Below are positions 35,352-43,936 of a stretch of 64,000 nucleotides of DNA, piece after piece (the stretch's first letter is position 1; every line of letters starts with the position of its first letter). The notes beneath the pieces are model-generated. The model was given only the letters and a program-made list of their open reading frames with translations. It made no database searches and was not told where the DNA came from. The position numbers were made by a program, and so were the translations under genes. This DNA is from Lentisalinibacter orientalis (GTDB lineage: Bacteria; Pseudomonadota; Gammaproteobacteria; Steroidobacterales; Woeseiaceae): the NCBI RefSeq assembly GCF_040706535.1, contig NZ_JAPDRJ010000007.1:14493-78492 (forward strand), written 5' to 3'.

Positions 35352-35909
35352 CTATCGTTCGTCGAATACCGCCAGACCGGCGGTATCCAGGTCGGGATAA
35401 GCGGCATCCCGGGGATTGATGCAAACCACTTCGCCCGGCATCGTAATGCCGAGTGCGGGATCATCCCAGCGAATGCCGCAGGCGAGGTCCGGGGCGTAAT
35501 AGTCGCTCATCTCGTAGAGCACTTCCGAACCATCCTCCAGGGTGCGGAAACCATGGGCGAAGCCGGCGGGAACGAACAGCGCCTTCAGGCCCTCCGCATC
35601 CAGCCGGAACCACTGGTGACGCAGAAAACTGCGGGACCCCGGCCGCAGGTCCACGATGATATCGTCGATCGCCCCGCGGATGCACCGCACGAGCTTGCCC
35701 TCCCTCGATGGCGGCAACTGGTAGTGCAGGCCACGGAAAGTCCCGGCCGCGCGGTTGTAGGACAGATTGGTTTGTACGAACTCCCGCGGCAGTCCCCGTT
35801 CGGCAAACTCGCGAGCACAGCGCAGACGCGTGAAATACCCGCGCTCATCCGCCTTCTTGTCCGGCTCCAGGACCCAGGCTCCCACGAGCTCCGTCTCGAC
35901 GAAACGCAT
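35352..35909 (-). CDS. rfbC: dTDP-4-dehydrorhamnose 3,5-epimerase (RmlC/RfbC-like)
   Basis: 185 residues. A cupin-fold epimerase of 4-keto-6-deoxy nucleotide sugars. The catalytic base His is in FRGLHYQLPP (about 62), a Lys in GKLVRCI, the Asp of the dyad lies in DDIIVDLRPGS, and the Tyr acid is in LYEMSDYYAPD. FVPAGFAHGFRTL is the classic C-terminal strand. The ATG overlaps the stop of the upstream epimerase gene by one base (TGATG), indicating tight coupling. Because the operon is CDP-type (rfbF), the real substrate may be a CDP- rather than dTDP-sugar. No rmlA, rmlB or rmlD is nearby. Confidence 0.85.
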   Translation of the reverse strand: MRFVETELVGAWVLEPDKKADERGYFTRLRCAREFAERGLPREFVQTNLSYNRAAGTFRGLHYQLPPSREGKLVRCIRGAIDDIIVDLRPGSRSFLRHQWFRLDAEGLKALFVPAGFAHGFRTLEDGSEVLYEMSDYYAPDLACGIRWDDPALGITMPGEVVCINPRDAAYPDLDTAGLAVFDER

Positions 35910-36943
35910 CAGACCGCCCAGTAGTAATTCTCGTCAATCTGTCCCGTGGCGATCAGTTGCTTCAGACGACGCAGACGGGTGTAAGGCGGTGCCTCGAAGT
36001 CCTCCGGCTGCATTCGGATACGCTCGAAGACCCGGCGAAGCTGACGTGCCCCCTCGCGTGCCGTCCAGCGACAGCTGAACCCCGGCAGTCCCTTGTCGAT
36101 CTTGTCGAAGGCCACCCGATAGCTGCGATTGTCCCCGCCGCTCGGCCCGAACGTGAGTTCGCACTCAGGGAAGACTTCCTTCACGATCTCGGCGATCTCA
36201 CGGATGCGGTAATTCTCGTCATTAGCCCCCACGTTGAAAATCTCACCGGAGATCGCCTCGATCGGCGCCGTCAAGCAGTGACTGATGGCAGTGCCAATGT
36301 CTTCAATATGTACGATGGGCCGCCAGGGCGTGCCGTCGCTGATCATCGCGATCTTGCCGGTGGTCCACGCCAGTCCGGCGAGGTTGTTGAGAACGATATC
36401 GAATCGCATCCGCGGCGAAGCGCCGTAGGCCGTCGCATTGCGCAGAAACACCGGCGCGAAACCGTCATCCGCCATCGAACCCACGTCCTGCTCGACACGG
36501 ACCTTGCATTCTGCATAGGCGGTCTGGGGATTGACGGGTGAGGACTCGTCGACGACGTCTTCCTCGGCCACCCCGTAGACGCTGCAGGACGAGGTGTAGA
36601 CGAACCGGGGCACGCCGGCCGCCTTTGCCGCTTCCGCCAGGATAACGGAGCCCCGATGGTTGATGTCGAAAGTCACTTCCCGGTTGGATTCACCGAGAGG
36701 GTCATTGGAGAGCTCCGCCATGTGGACGACCGCATCGAAACCCTCGAGCATCTCCGGCGTCACACGCCGAATGTCCGCGCAGATCAGGCGAGGCATTACT
36801 GCGGGCTGCGTGGGATCCGTAAACAGCCAGCCATTGCGGTAATAGCCGGTATCCAGGCCTGTCACGTCATGCCCTTCCCGCATCAGCCGCGGAGCCAGCA
36901 CCGAACCGATATAACCATCCGTACCGGTCACCAGTACACGCAT
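35909..36943 (-). CDS. NAD-dependent epimerase/dehydratase (extended SDR)
   Basis: 344 residues from the ATG at 36943, where MRVLVTGTDGYIGSVL is the expected N-terminus (AAGGGG upstream). Extended SDR features: Rossmann TGTDGYIGS, the adenine-side DIRR, the catalytic Ser in YTSSCSVYG, and Tyr/Lys in YAECK (about 147-151). The late motif NVGANDENYRIREIAEIV is typical of nucleotide-sugar 4,6-dehydratases and epimerases. First gene of the minus-strand sugar operon (36943 down to 31699). It could act as the dehydratase or the 4-reductase on the CDP-sugar; motif reading cannot decide. Confidence 0.85.
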   Translation of the reverse strand: MRVLVTGTDGYIGSVLAPRLMREGHDVTGLDTGYYRNGWLFTDPTQPAVMPRLICADIRRVTPEMLEGFDAVVHMAELSNDPLGESNREVTFDINHRGSVILAEAAKAAGVPRFVYTSSCSVYGVAEEDVVDESSPVNPQTAYAECKVRVEQDVGSMADDGFAPVFLRNATAYGASPRMRFDIVLNNLAGLAWTTGKIAMISDGTPWRPIVHIEDIGTAISHCLTAPIEAISGEIFNVGANDENYRIREIAEIVKEVFPECELTFGPSGGDNRSYRVAFDKIDKGLPGFSCRWTAREGARQLRRVFERIRMQPEDFEAPPYTRLRRLKQLIATGQIDENYYWAV

Positions 36944-37128
36944 TGCCTTCGCCCCTTCCATTCGCCAACTCAATACTCTAATGCCAGAAACAGGATCGAT
37001 CCATGCGCTGACTCACACTTGCCGGCGTGCACTGAGTGCCGAGCGCCGGCCGTGACACCGGTCATTGCCAGGATGGGCGATGCCTGCCATGCTTCGCTTT
37101 TGATGTGCCCGAGCTAATACCCTGATTT

Positions 37129-38193
37129 ATGTCCAATAAATTCAAGGCCGGCGACCTGGTCGAAGTACGGCCCGCTGGCGAGATTCTTGCGACACTGGAC
37201 GAGGAAGGTTCCCTGGAAAACCTGCCGTTCATGCCGGAGATGCTCCCCTACGTCGGGAAACGGTTCCGCGTTTCCCGGCGGGCGCACAAGACCTGCGATA
37301 CCGTACACCAGACCGGTGGCCGATGGCTGGGCAATTGCGTGCATCTGGAAGACCTGCGCTGTGACGGCGACGGTCATGACGGCTGCAAGGCATCCTGCCT
37401 GCTTTTCTGGAAGACCGCATGGCTCCGTCCTGTCCCGGCCGGATCCGCTTTGGACGGTTCCACGCCAGGCGGCTCCGTAGAGGAGCTTACCGCCCTCCGT
37501 TCTCTCGTCTCAAAGGGGACGAAAAGGAACGATGCGCGCAGCGAAGACATCGTCTACCGCTGCCAGGCAACCGCCCTATACGATGCATCCCGGCCCCTCG
37601 CGTGGTATGACGTGCGCCAGTATGCAGAGGACTTGACCAGCGGAAACACGGGTCTGCGGCACATGCTGCGCGTCTGGTTCTTCAACGGGCTTCGTAAACT
37701 CATGGGCCTCGGGGTGGGCTACGGTCTCTCGGTGCGGGTCTATGATTTCTTCCAGCGACGTATCGGCGGATACGAAAATCCTTTCCGCAGCGGCTCCATC
37801 CCTGAGGGCGAAAAGACACCGGCTCGGCAGCTCGATCTAGTGCCGGGCGAAAAAGTCCGGATACGCTCCCACCAGGAGATTCTTGCAACGTTGAATCGCG
37901 CCAACAAGAACCGCGGCATGTACTTCGACGTGGAGATGGTGCCTTACTGCGGCAAGACCTATACCGTCAGGCGCAGGGTAGACCGGATTATCCACGAGAC
38001 CACCGGCCGGATGATCGAGATAAAGACGCCGAGCGTGATCCTGGACGGCGTCGTATGCCGCTCCGAAATGAGCTCGTGCCGCCTCTTCTGCCCCCGAGCC
38101 ATCCCCTCCTACTGGCGCGAGATCTGGCTGGAACGAGTCGGGGCCGAGGATGCCAGCCCTACACCCGATCGATCACCTCAAGCCCCGGGATAG
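37129..38193 (+). CDS. Duplicated Cys-rich SH3-like domain protein of unknown function
   Basis: 354 residues on the opposite strand to its neighbours. Two related domains are visible. Domain 1 (about 5-103) reads GDLVEVRPAGEILATLD, LPFMPEMLPYVGKRFRV, TCDTVHQTGGR, VHLEDLRCDG, CKASCLLFWKTAWL. Domain 2 (about 240-345) repeats GEKVRIRSHQEILATLN, FDVEMVPYCGKTYTV, VDRIIHETTGRM, VILDGVVC, SSCRLFCP, EIWLE. Spaced cysteines in both suggest metal binding or disulfides. The middle is helical with one hydrophobic segment (GLGVGYGLSV). I recognise the motif set only from polysaccharide gene clusters, where it has no assigned role. It overlaps the convergent methyltransferase gene by 35 bases. Confidence 0.65.
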   Translation: MSNKFKAGDLVEVRPAGEILATLDEEGSLENLPFMPEMLPYVGKRFRVSRRAHKTCDTVHQTGGRWLGNCVHLEDLRCDGDGHDGCKASCLLFWKTAWLRPVPAGSALDGSTPGGSVEELTALRSLVSKGTKRNDARSEDIVYRCQATALYDASRPLAWYDVRQYAEDLTSGNTGLRHMLRVWFFNGLRKLMGLGVGYGLSVRVYDFFQRRIGGYENPFRSGSIPEGEKTPARQLDLVPGEKVRIRSHQEILATLNRANKNRGMYFDVEMVPYCGKTYTVRRRVDRIIHETTGRMIEIKTPSVILDGVVCRSEMSSCRLFCPRAIPSYWREIWLERVGAEDASPTPDRSPQAPG

Positions 38194-39406
38194 GCACGGC
38201 GAAGCGGCCGCCCCAATCGAAAACACGGGAATTTGCGGTGACGATTTCGTCGCGCAGGTTCCATGGCAAAATCAGGACATAATCGGGGCGCGTCTCGTCA
38301 ATGTGTTCTGGTGCCAGAATGGGTATCCGGGACCCCGGCGTGTACTTTCCTTGTTTGTAGGGATTCCGATCGACCGTATAGTCGAGGAAGTCACGGCCGA
38401 TGCCGCAGTAATTCAGTAGCGTGTTGCCCTTGCCCGGCGCGCCATATCCGACCACTGTCTTACCGGCGCGCTTCGCTTCGATGAGAAACGCGAGGACGTC
38501 TCGCTTGACGGCATCCACCCGGGGCTGGAAGCCACTATACCCTTCCAGGCCGTCGAGTCCGGCGTCGCGCTCAGCTTCGAGCAACTCCCTGACTCTGTCG
38601 CTGATTTCCTCCCGGCCCTCGTGCGCAGCGTAGATACGCAACGATCCGCCGTGGGTCGGGAGTTCCTCGACGTCGAAGATGCACATGCCATGATGACGGA
38701 ATATCTCCGTCACGGTCAGCAACGATAGATAGGAGAAATGCTCGTGGTAAATCGTGTCGAACTGGTTCTCTGCAATCAGCCGGAGAAGGTGAGGAAACTC
38801 CATCGTTACCGCACCATCCGGAGAAAGGAGCACTGATATTCCCGCCACGAAATCATTGATATCCGGCACATGGGCGAGGACGTTGTTGCCCACGATCAGA
38901 TCGGCGGCACCGTGTTCGGTTCTTACACGCTCTGCCGTCTCGGCGCCAAAGAACTCGGTAATCGTCGTGATGCCCCTGGCACGCGCAGCTTCCGCGACGT
39001 TCGCTGCAGGCTCAATCCCGATGCACGGAATACCGGCCGAAACGAAATTCCTCAAGAGATAACCGTCATTGCTGGCCAGTTCGACAACCAGGCTGTCCGG
39101 ACCGAGTCCACGTCGGTCGGCAATCATCGCGCAATAGTCTGCAGCATGCCGCAACCAGGAATCAGAATAAGACGAGAAATAGGCGTACTCCGAGAAGATA
39201 TCGTCGGGCGCCACGTACTCGTCGAGCTGCACCAGAAAGCACTCGGCGCATACGAGCGCATGCAGCGGATAGAATGGCTCCATCGCATTCAATTGCCCGG
39301 GAGAAATATGCGTCTGGCAGAGGGGCGTGACGCCGAGATCGACGAAGCTATGATGAAGCGGCGCTTTGCAGAAGCGGCAGAGACTGCCACGATCGGTACT
39401 ACTCAT
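38159..39406 (-). CDS. NDP-hexose C-methyltransferase (TylCIII-like)
   Basis: 415 residues with the three-part layout of sugar C-methyltransferases. The N-terminal zinc finger is CRFCKAPL and LVCAECFLVQ (four Cys, Methyltransf_13). The SAM fold is VVELASNDGYLLRNF with the acidic end in CIGIEPAANVAEAA. The C-terminal domain (Methyltransf_14) contains VVGYGAPGKGNTLLNYCGI and LAPEHIDETRPDYVLILPWNLRDEI. Such enzymes methylate C3 of 4-keto-deoxy NDP-sugars, making branched sugars. Fits with rfbF, the epimerase and rfbC nearby, although on the far side of the Cys-rich gene. Confidence 0.88.
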   Translation of the reverse strand: MSSTDRGSLCRFCKAPLHHSFVDLGVTPLCQTHISPGQLNAMEPFYPLHALVCAECFLVQLDEYVAPDDIFSEYAYFSSYSDSWLRHAADYCAMIADRRGLGPDSLVVELASNDGYLLRNFVSAGIPCIGIEPAANVAEAARARGITTITEFFGAETAERVRTEHGAADLIVGNNVLAHVPDINDFVAGISVLLSPDGAVTMEFPHLLRLIAENQFDTIYHEHFSYLSLLTVTEIFRHHGMCIFDVEELPTHGGSLRIYAAHEGREEISDRVRELLEAERDAGLDGLEGYSGFQPRVDAVKRDVLAFLIEAKRAGKTVVGYGAPGKGNTLLNYCGIGRDFLDYTVDRNPYKQGKYTPGSRIPILAPEHIDETRPDYVLILPWNLRDEIVTANSRVFDWGGRFAVPIPGLEVIDRV

Positions 39407-39598
39407 GGTCTTTCAGGGTCCTGCGATCCAGATTCAGCCGGGAATCCGAATCGTAACGGGGATCTGGCGGCGCAGTCGATAACCGCTTCACAGTTCTTCT
39501 CCCCGGTTTCTGGTGCAATAGCTGAACCGGGAATCACAATTGGGTTTTCCGCGGAAGCCGCGGAGAATCCTGCCATCAACTTCTGACTGGATACATAT

Positions 39599-40324
39599 AT
39601 GGCGAATCTCGTCGGCAAATCGGCTGTCATCACCGGGGCATCGCAAGGCATCGGTCAAGCTATTGCGGGTGCGCTGCACGCTGCGGGGGTGAATCTCGTC
39701 CTTATCGGTCGCGACCTGGACCGGTTGCAGAGCGCAGTTTCTTCGTTCGGTACACAAGCGCCCCCTCCGCACATGCTCCAGGCGGACCTTGGTGACCCCG
39801 GTAGTCTGCAAGCCGCCACCGACAAGATCTCGGAGGTCCTGCCGGGAGTCGACATCCTGATCCACTGCGGCGGCGCCTACCTGCGGGGCGACTGGGACGA
39901 ACTCGATCCCCCGGCTTTCAGCAACCTGCTGGACACAAACGTCATCGGCCCCTACACGCTGACCCGCCAGCTGCTGCCGCGACTGGTTGTCGCGCGAGGA
40001 GACGTCGTGTTCGTCAACTCCACCGTCACGCGCTCCCAGGGAATGCACGCCAGTCACTTCAAGGTGACCCAACACGCCCTTCAGGCACTGGCTGATACGT
40101 TTCGCACGGAACTGAATGCGCAGGGACTCCGCGTGCTGTCGATTTATCCCGGCCGAACGGCCACACCCCGACAGCAGGAAATCTACCGTGACGAGGGTCG
40201 TGACTACCGTCCCGAACGCCTGCTGCAGCCCGAGGACGTCGCCGACGCCGTCCTCTCCTGCCTGTCGATGCCTGCGACGGCCGAAATCACCGATCTATAC
40301 ATCCGCCCCAGGCTGAAAACCTGA
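39599..40324 (+). CDS. Short-chain dehydrogenase-like protein with altered catalytic residues
   Basis: 241 residues. The cofactor motif is normal (ITGASQGIGQAIAGAL) and ILIHCGGAYLRG replaces the NNAG stretch. The catalytic Ser is present in VNSTVTRS. Where YxxxK is expected, the aligned segment reads HASHFKVTQHALQAL, so Tyr becomes Phe and Lys becomes Gln. That predicts loss of the normal hydride-transfer proton relay. The rest follows the fold (YPGRTATP, QPEDVADAVLSCL). It is alone on the plus strand between the methyltransferase and flippase genes. It might act as a NAD(P)-binding sensor or use substrate-assisted chemistry. Confidence 0.75.
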   Translation: MANLVGKSAVITGASQGIGQAIAGALHAAGVNLVLIGRDLDRLQSAVSSFGTQAPPPHMLQADLGDPGSLQAATDKISEVLPGVDILIHCGGAYLRGDWDELDPPAFSNLLDTNVIGPYTLTRQLLPRLVVARGDVVFVNSTVTRSQGMHASHFKVTQHALQALADTFRTELNAQGLRVLSIYPGRTATPRQQEIYRDEGRDYRPERLLQPEDVADAVLSCLSMPATAEITDLYIRPRLKT

Positions 40325-40352
40325 GGACTGCGGCAGCGGAGCAGATCGGGAG

Positions 40353-41870
40353 TCATGCGCTCTCCTTCTGCTTCCGAACCCATGCGCTCAACCAGGGCAG
40401 ACGATTACCTGACGCTTGACTCATCAGCTCCAGGAAGCGCGTCTCGGCACCCGTCGGTCGCCCCGCCAGAACCCATAAGAGAAGTTCACAGACCACGAAC
40501 ACCGCGGCACCGAGCCCCACGGCACATAGCGCGACGACGATCTCCCATTCCCCCCAGGTATCGGAAAGCCATGGCAGGAACACCATTCGTACCAGGGGAT
40601 ACATGACGATCACGCCCACAAGGGGCCGGTAGACCACTTGGAGATAAGCCCAGAACGAGAGCGCAAGCACGCCCAGAGTGATAGCCACGTTCACCGACAG
40701 CATTACCGCCGTCACGATCAAATAGGCGATAGCAATGCCTTCAACCTCTGCCCATACAGCGCCGAAATAGATGGCCGGCAATAGCAGTACCATCCGGCCG
40801 AACTGCTGCACTGTCAATAATGCCGGCCGCCCCAGCGCGAGCATCACCGACCAGGAGTTCGTAATTAGCGCACCGAGTGCTCCCCCGATGGCAAGATAGT
40901 GAATCACCGGGATCGCATCTCGCCATTTGTCTCCGAGGAGGATCGGTACGACCACATCCGCCGTCGCCGCAATACCCATCGCTGCAGGCAACGCGATTAA
41001 CGCGATCAGCCCTATGACATCGAGAAAACCATGCTGCAGTCCGCCTTCGGTATCTCGCATCCGAGAATAGCCTGGCAGCGCCACCCGATTGATCGGCGCG
41101 ACCAATTCGGTGGTCGGCAGCATGGCCACTTCGTAACTCACCGAGTACAGGCCCACTGACCGGGCTCCGTACAATCTGCCCAGCAAGAAGTCCGGCGCCC
41201 TGGTCCCGAGAAAGGTGAAGAGATTATTCAGCAGCATCCACTTGGAGAAATGGATCAGCTCCCGAGCCTTGCTAACCGAGACTCGTGGGCGATAAGGATG
41301 CATTCCGTAGCTAAGAATTGCGCCAACCATACTGTTCGAGAGCATCCCCACCAATAGCGCCCAGTAACTTTTCCAGACCCATGCAGCAGCCACCGTGACG
41401 ACCAAACCGACCAATCGCTGAGTCGCCTTGAGCACGAATTCACGGTCAAAGGCCATCTCACGCTGGAACATCACAACGCCGATGTTGGCGATCCCGGTAA
41501 TAGCCGCGGTCAGTGCGAGTACATACATCACCGAGACGAGCCGGGGCTCCTGGTAGAAGACCGAAACGGGATGCGCCACGGCCACCAGGATCACGGCCTG
41601 GCCAAAGCCGACCAGGCACTGAAGCGTCCACGCGCTGTCCATATCTTGCCGATCGATCTCCGCCCTCTGGATCAGCGGCACGTGGACGCTGAAATCACTA
41701 ACTGCGCTTAGCAGGTGAAAAAACACCGTCGCCATCGCCACGAGCCCGAAGTCCTCGGGCATGAGTAGCCGGACGAGGATCAGCGTGCTCATGACCCCGA
41801 CACCCCGATCGAACATCCGCAGCCCGACGGTCCATACCGCATTTTTCGCCATCTGCCGGTTGATGCTCAC
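40353..41870 (-). CDS. Polysaccharide flippase (Wzx/WzxC type, PST family)
   Basis: 505 residues with about 12-14 membrane helices, beginning QMAKNAVWTVGLRMFDRGVG and VRLLMPEDFGLVAMATV, the hallmark of the PST/Polysacc_synt_3 lipid-linked oligosaccharide flippases. YGARSVGLYSVSYEVAMLP and AATADVVVPILLGDKWRDA are also typical. It moves undecaprenyl-linked repeat units across the inner membrane. It lies convergent to the SDR-like gene (28 bases) and divergent from the acyltransferase gene (78 bases). No Wzy polymerase was recognised in the window. Confidence 0.88.
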   Translation of the reverse strand: MSINRQMAKNAVWTVGLRMFDRGVGVMSTLILVRLLMPEDFGLVAMATVFFHLLSAVSDFSVHVPLIQRAEIDRQDMDSAWTLQCLVGFGQAVILVAVAHPVSVFYQEPRLVSVMYVLALTAAITGIANIGVVMFQREMAFDREFVLKATQRLVGLVVTVAAAWVWKSYWALLVGMLSNSMVGAILSYGMHPYRPRVSVSKARELIHFSKWMLLNNLFTFLGTRAPDFLLGRLYGARSVGLYSVSYEVAMLPTTELVAPINRVALPGYSRMRDTEGGLQHGFLDVIGLIALIALPAAMGIAATADVVVPILLGDKWRDAIPVIHYLAIGGALGALITNSWSVMLALGRPALLTVQQFGRMVLLLPAIYFGAVWAEVEGIAIAYLIVTAVMLSVNVAITLGVLALSFWAYLQVVYRPLVGVIVMYPLVRMVFLPWLSDTWGEWEIVVALCAVGLGAAVFVVCELLLWVLAGRPTGAETRFLELMSQASGNRLPWLSAWVRKQKESA

Positions 41871-41948
41871 ATCGATTCCTGTGCAGGCCGTATAATCGGC
41901 GCAGGGTGCCGTCTAGACCATCGAACTTCTGCTACAAATAACAAGGCC

Positions 41949-42962
41949 ATGTCACGGTCCAGCTTGCCAACGCCAAAACACGGCGAGCGTTCGGCTCGTA
42001 TCGCCGGTATCGACGTACTGCGCGGCTTCGCCGCTCTGGCCGTGGTCTTCAGTCATTATCTGAATTGGTGGGACCGATATGTTGCGGATATCCCGCTGAT
42101 CGCTCCCGGTGAATATGGCTATTACGCGGTGCAGCTCTTCTTCGTCATTTCCGGCATCGTCATTTTCAATACATTGAACAAGTGCAAGTCGAGCTTCCAT
42201 TTCCTGTATTTGCGCTTCACTCGCCTCTATCCTACCTATTGGGCGGCACTATTCGGAGTGACCCTGATCACTGTCTTCGCATTCGGAAATGACGTATGGC
42301 TCACAGGCGTCGCTGTGAACGCCACAATGCTGCAGGAGTTTCTGGGCTATGAGCATTTCGATAACGTCTATTGGAGCCTGACCGTCGAGCTCACATTCTA
42401 CGCCCACGTCGCATGGTTGTTTTCGCTGGGCTGGCACCGACGAGTTCATCTGATCTGTGGCTGCTGGCTTATCGTGAGTTGCATATGGGCAATTGCCGTC
42501 GGAAAAGGCGAGTCTCGTGATGTGTTCGCACTCACCCTGGCTCTTGATCAAGCTGCATTTTTCGCAATCGGCATAATGCTTTATGAGATCAGACGCAACG
42601 GGATGAGAGTCGCCAGTGCAATAATGCTCGCTCTGGCCCTACTCACGGCCCTGCTCGTGGAGGGGGTGACGGGCTTGCTCGTCGCAACATCGGTCCTGGC
42701 GCTGGCCGCCCTCGGTCTCTGGGGCTATCTCAAGCCGCTTGCGAACTCCGCGACGCTCTTCCTCGGTGGTATCTCTTTCGCCCTCTATCTCGTGCACCGT
42801 AATCTGGGCTATCTCGCCCTCGAACGCTTCTCGGGCGCCGGACTCGGCCCGCTGCCTTCTATTGTTCTCGTCGTTATCGGCGCACTGGCGCTCGCAGCGC
42901 TCGTTACCTATGCAGTGGAACGACCATCCATACGGCTACTACGCCGCCTGCGTTTTACGTGA
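41949..42962 (+). CDS. Acyltransferase 3 family membrane protein (OafA-like)
   Basis: 337 residues and about 10 membrane helices. The N-terminal motif IDVLRGFAALAVVFSHYLNWWD carries the RG and His of Acyl_transf_3 proteins; YYAVQLFFVISGIVIFNTL and the positive FLYLRFTRLYPTYWAALF follow. NVYWSLTVELTFY is the second conserved block. These O-acyltransferases put acetyl or other acyl groups on O-antigen or exopolysaccharide. No SGNH domain is fused. The upstream gap to the divergent flippase is short, so promoters overlap. Confidence 0.88.
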   Translation: MSRSSLPTPKHGERSARIAGIDVLRGFAALAVVFSHYLNWWDRYVADIPLIAPGEYGYYAVQLFFVISGIVIFNTLNKCKSSFHFLYLRFTRLYPTYWAALFGVTLITVFAFGNDVWLTGVAVNATMLQEFLGYEHFDNVYWSLTVELTFYAHVAWLFSLGWHRRVHLICGCWLIVSCIWAIAVGKGESRDVFALTLALDQAAFFAIGIMLYEIRRNGMRVASAIMLALALLTALLVEGVTGLLVATSVLALAALGLWGYLKPLANSATLFLGGISFALYLVHRNLGYLALERFSGAGLGPLPSIVLVVIGALALAALVTYAVERPSIRLLRRLRFT

Positions 42963-43008
42963 ACCAGAAAGACCGCTAACACGCGGTCACGATAATCTGC
43001 CTCTTCAA

Positions 43009-43932
43009 TCAACCTGTTGAAGAATCCTGGCGCCTACCCTTCCTTCCCAGCAGCTCGCGCCGCTGCCAGATAAACCGACGAAGCAGATAGGGCATAAGCC
43101 TCAACCTCGTGTTCATCTCGGTCGGACACCGAATCACGTCCCGCAGCAGCTGCTTCTCGAATTGCCAGATCGGCCGACGATTGACCTTCTCTGCATCCGA
43201 TCCAAAAAACGCGTCCAGCTGCGCCCGAGTCTTCACCGCCGTCGCGGTCTCTGGTTCTATACGTCGATAAAGCAGCTTATCCGGGAGCCTCACGAATGGC
43301 CCCTGCAACAACAATGCCGCAATAAGGCAAAGATCCGATCCACGAAATGCCCTGTTCAGGCTCGTTCTCGCCAGTGCCCGCGACCGAATCAGGCCATGGA
43401 ACGGGCTGTTGAGGCCTCTCGATGAAAAGTAGGCTCGGTAGCGTTCAACAGCGTCAAATGACTCCAGCGATGCGTCCAGGTCGTGGACGCTCGGCTGATG
43501 TGCGTAGCGACCGATGAATCCGGTCGCGGAGTACACGAGCATCACCTCATTCCGCTGCTCCAGTATCTCAAGGGCTTTTTCGAGGAATGACTTTTCTACC
43601 ACATCTCCAACAGCGCACCATTTAAAGTAAGGCGTGCTCGACAACTCGAATGTGCGGTCCAGATTCCGGAAGACGCCGAGATTCTCAGCATTGCGATAAC
43701 ACTGCACACGCTCGTCGCCGGCGGCGATATCTTGTGCTATACGCCAGGAATCATCGGTGGATGCGTTGTCAGAGACAATCACTTCGATCTCTTGCAGGGT
43801 CTGCCGCAATACCGATTCAATTGTCTCCGCAAGCCACCTTTCGCCATTGAAGACAGGGATCCCGACGGTGACCTTCACTCCAGCCGTCGTCAAGCCAGCC
43901 TCCCGGCCTCGTGCTTGTCCTGTACGCGACAA
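43009..43932 (-). CDS. Family 2 glycosyltransferase
   Basis: 307 residues. GT-A fold: VTVGIPVFNGERWLAETIESVLRQT, then EVIVSDNASTDDSW (metal/nucleotide Asp), ENLGVFRNLDRTFELS and YFKWCAVGDVVEKSFLEKAL, where the DxD-like motif reads VGD. A C-terminal basic tail follows (RRELLGRKGRRQD). It transfers a sugar during repeat-unit assembly in the cytoplasm. Starts 4 bases after the ThDP enzyme gene, so the two share a transcript. It is the only glycosyltransferase in the window, so others must lie elsewhere. Confidence 0.85.
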   Translation of the reverse strand: MSRTGQARGREAGLTTAGVKVTVGIPVFNGERWLAETIESVLRQTLQEIEVIVSDNASTDDSWRIAQDIAAGDERVQCYRNAENLGVFRNLDRTFELSSTPYFKWCAVGDVVEKSFLEKALEILEQRNEVMLVYSATGFIGRYAHQPSVHDLDASLESFDAVERYRAYFSSRGLNSPFHGLIRSRALARTSLNRAFRGSDLCLIAALLLQGPFVRLPDKLLYRRIEPETATAVKTRAQLDAFFGSDAEKVNRRPIWQFEKQLLRDVIRCPTEMNTRLRLMPYLLRRFIWQRRELLGRKGRRQDSSTG

Positions 43933-43936
43933 TGGT

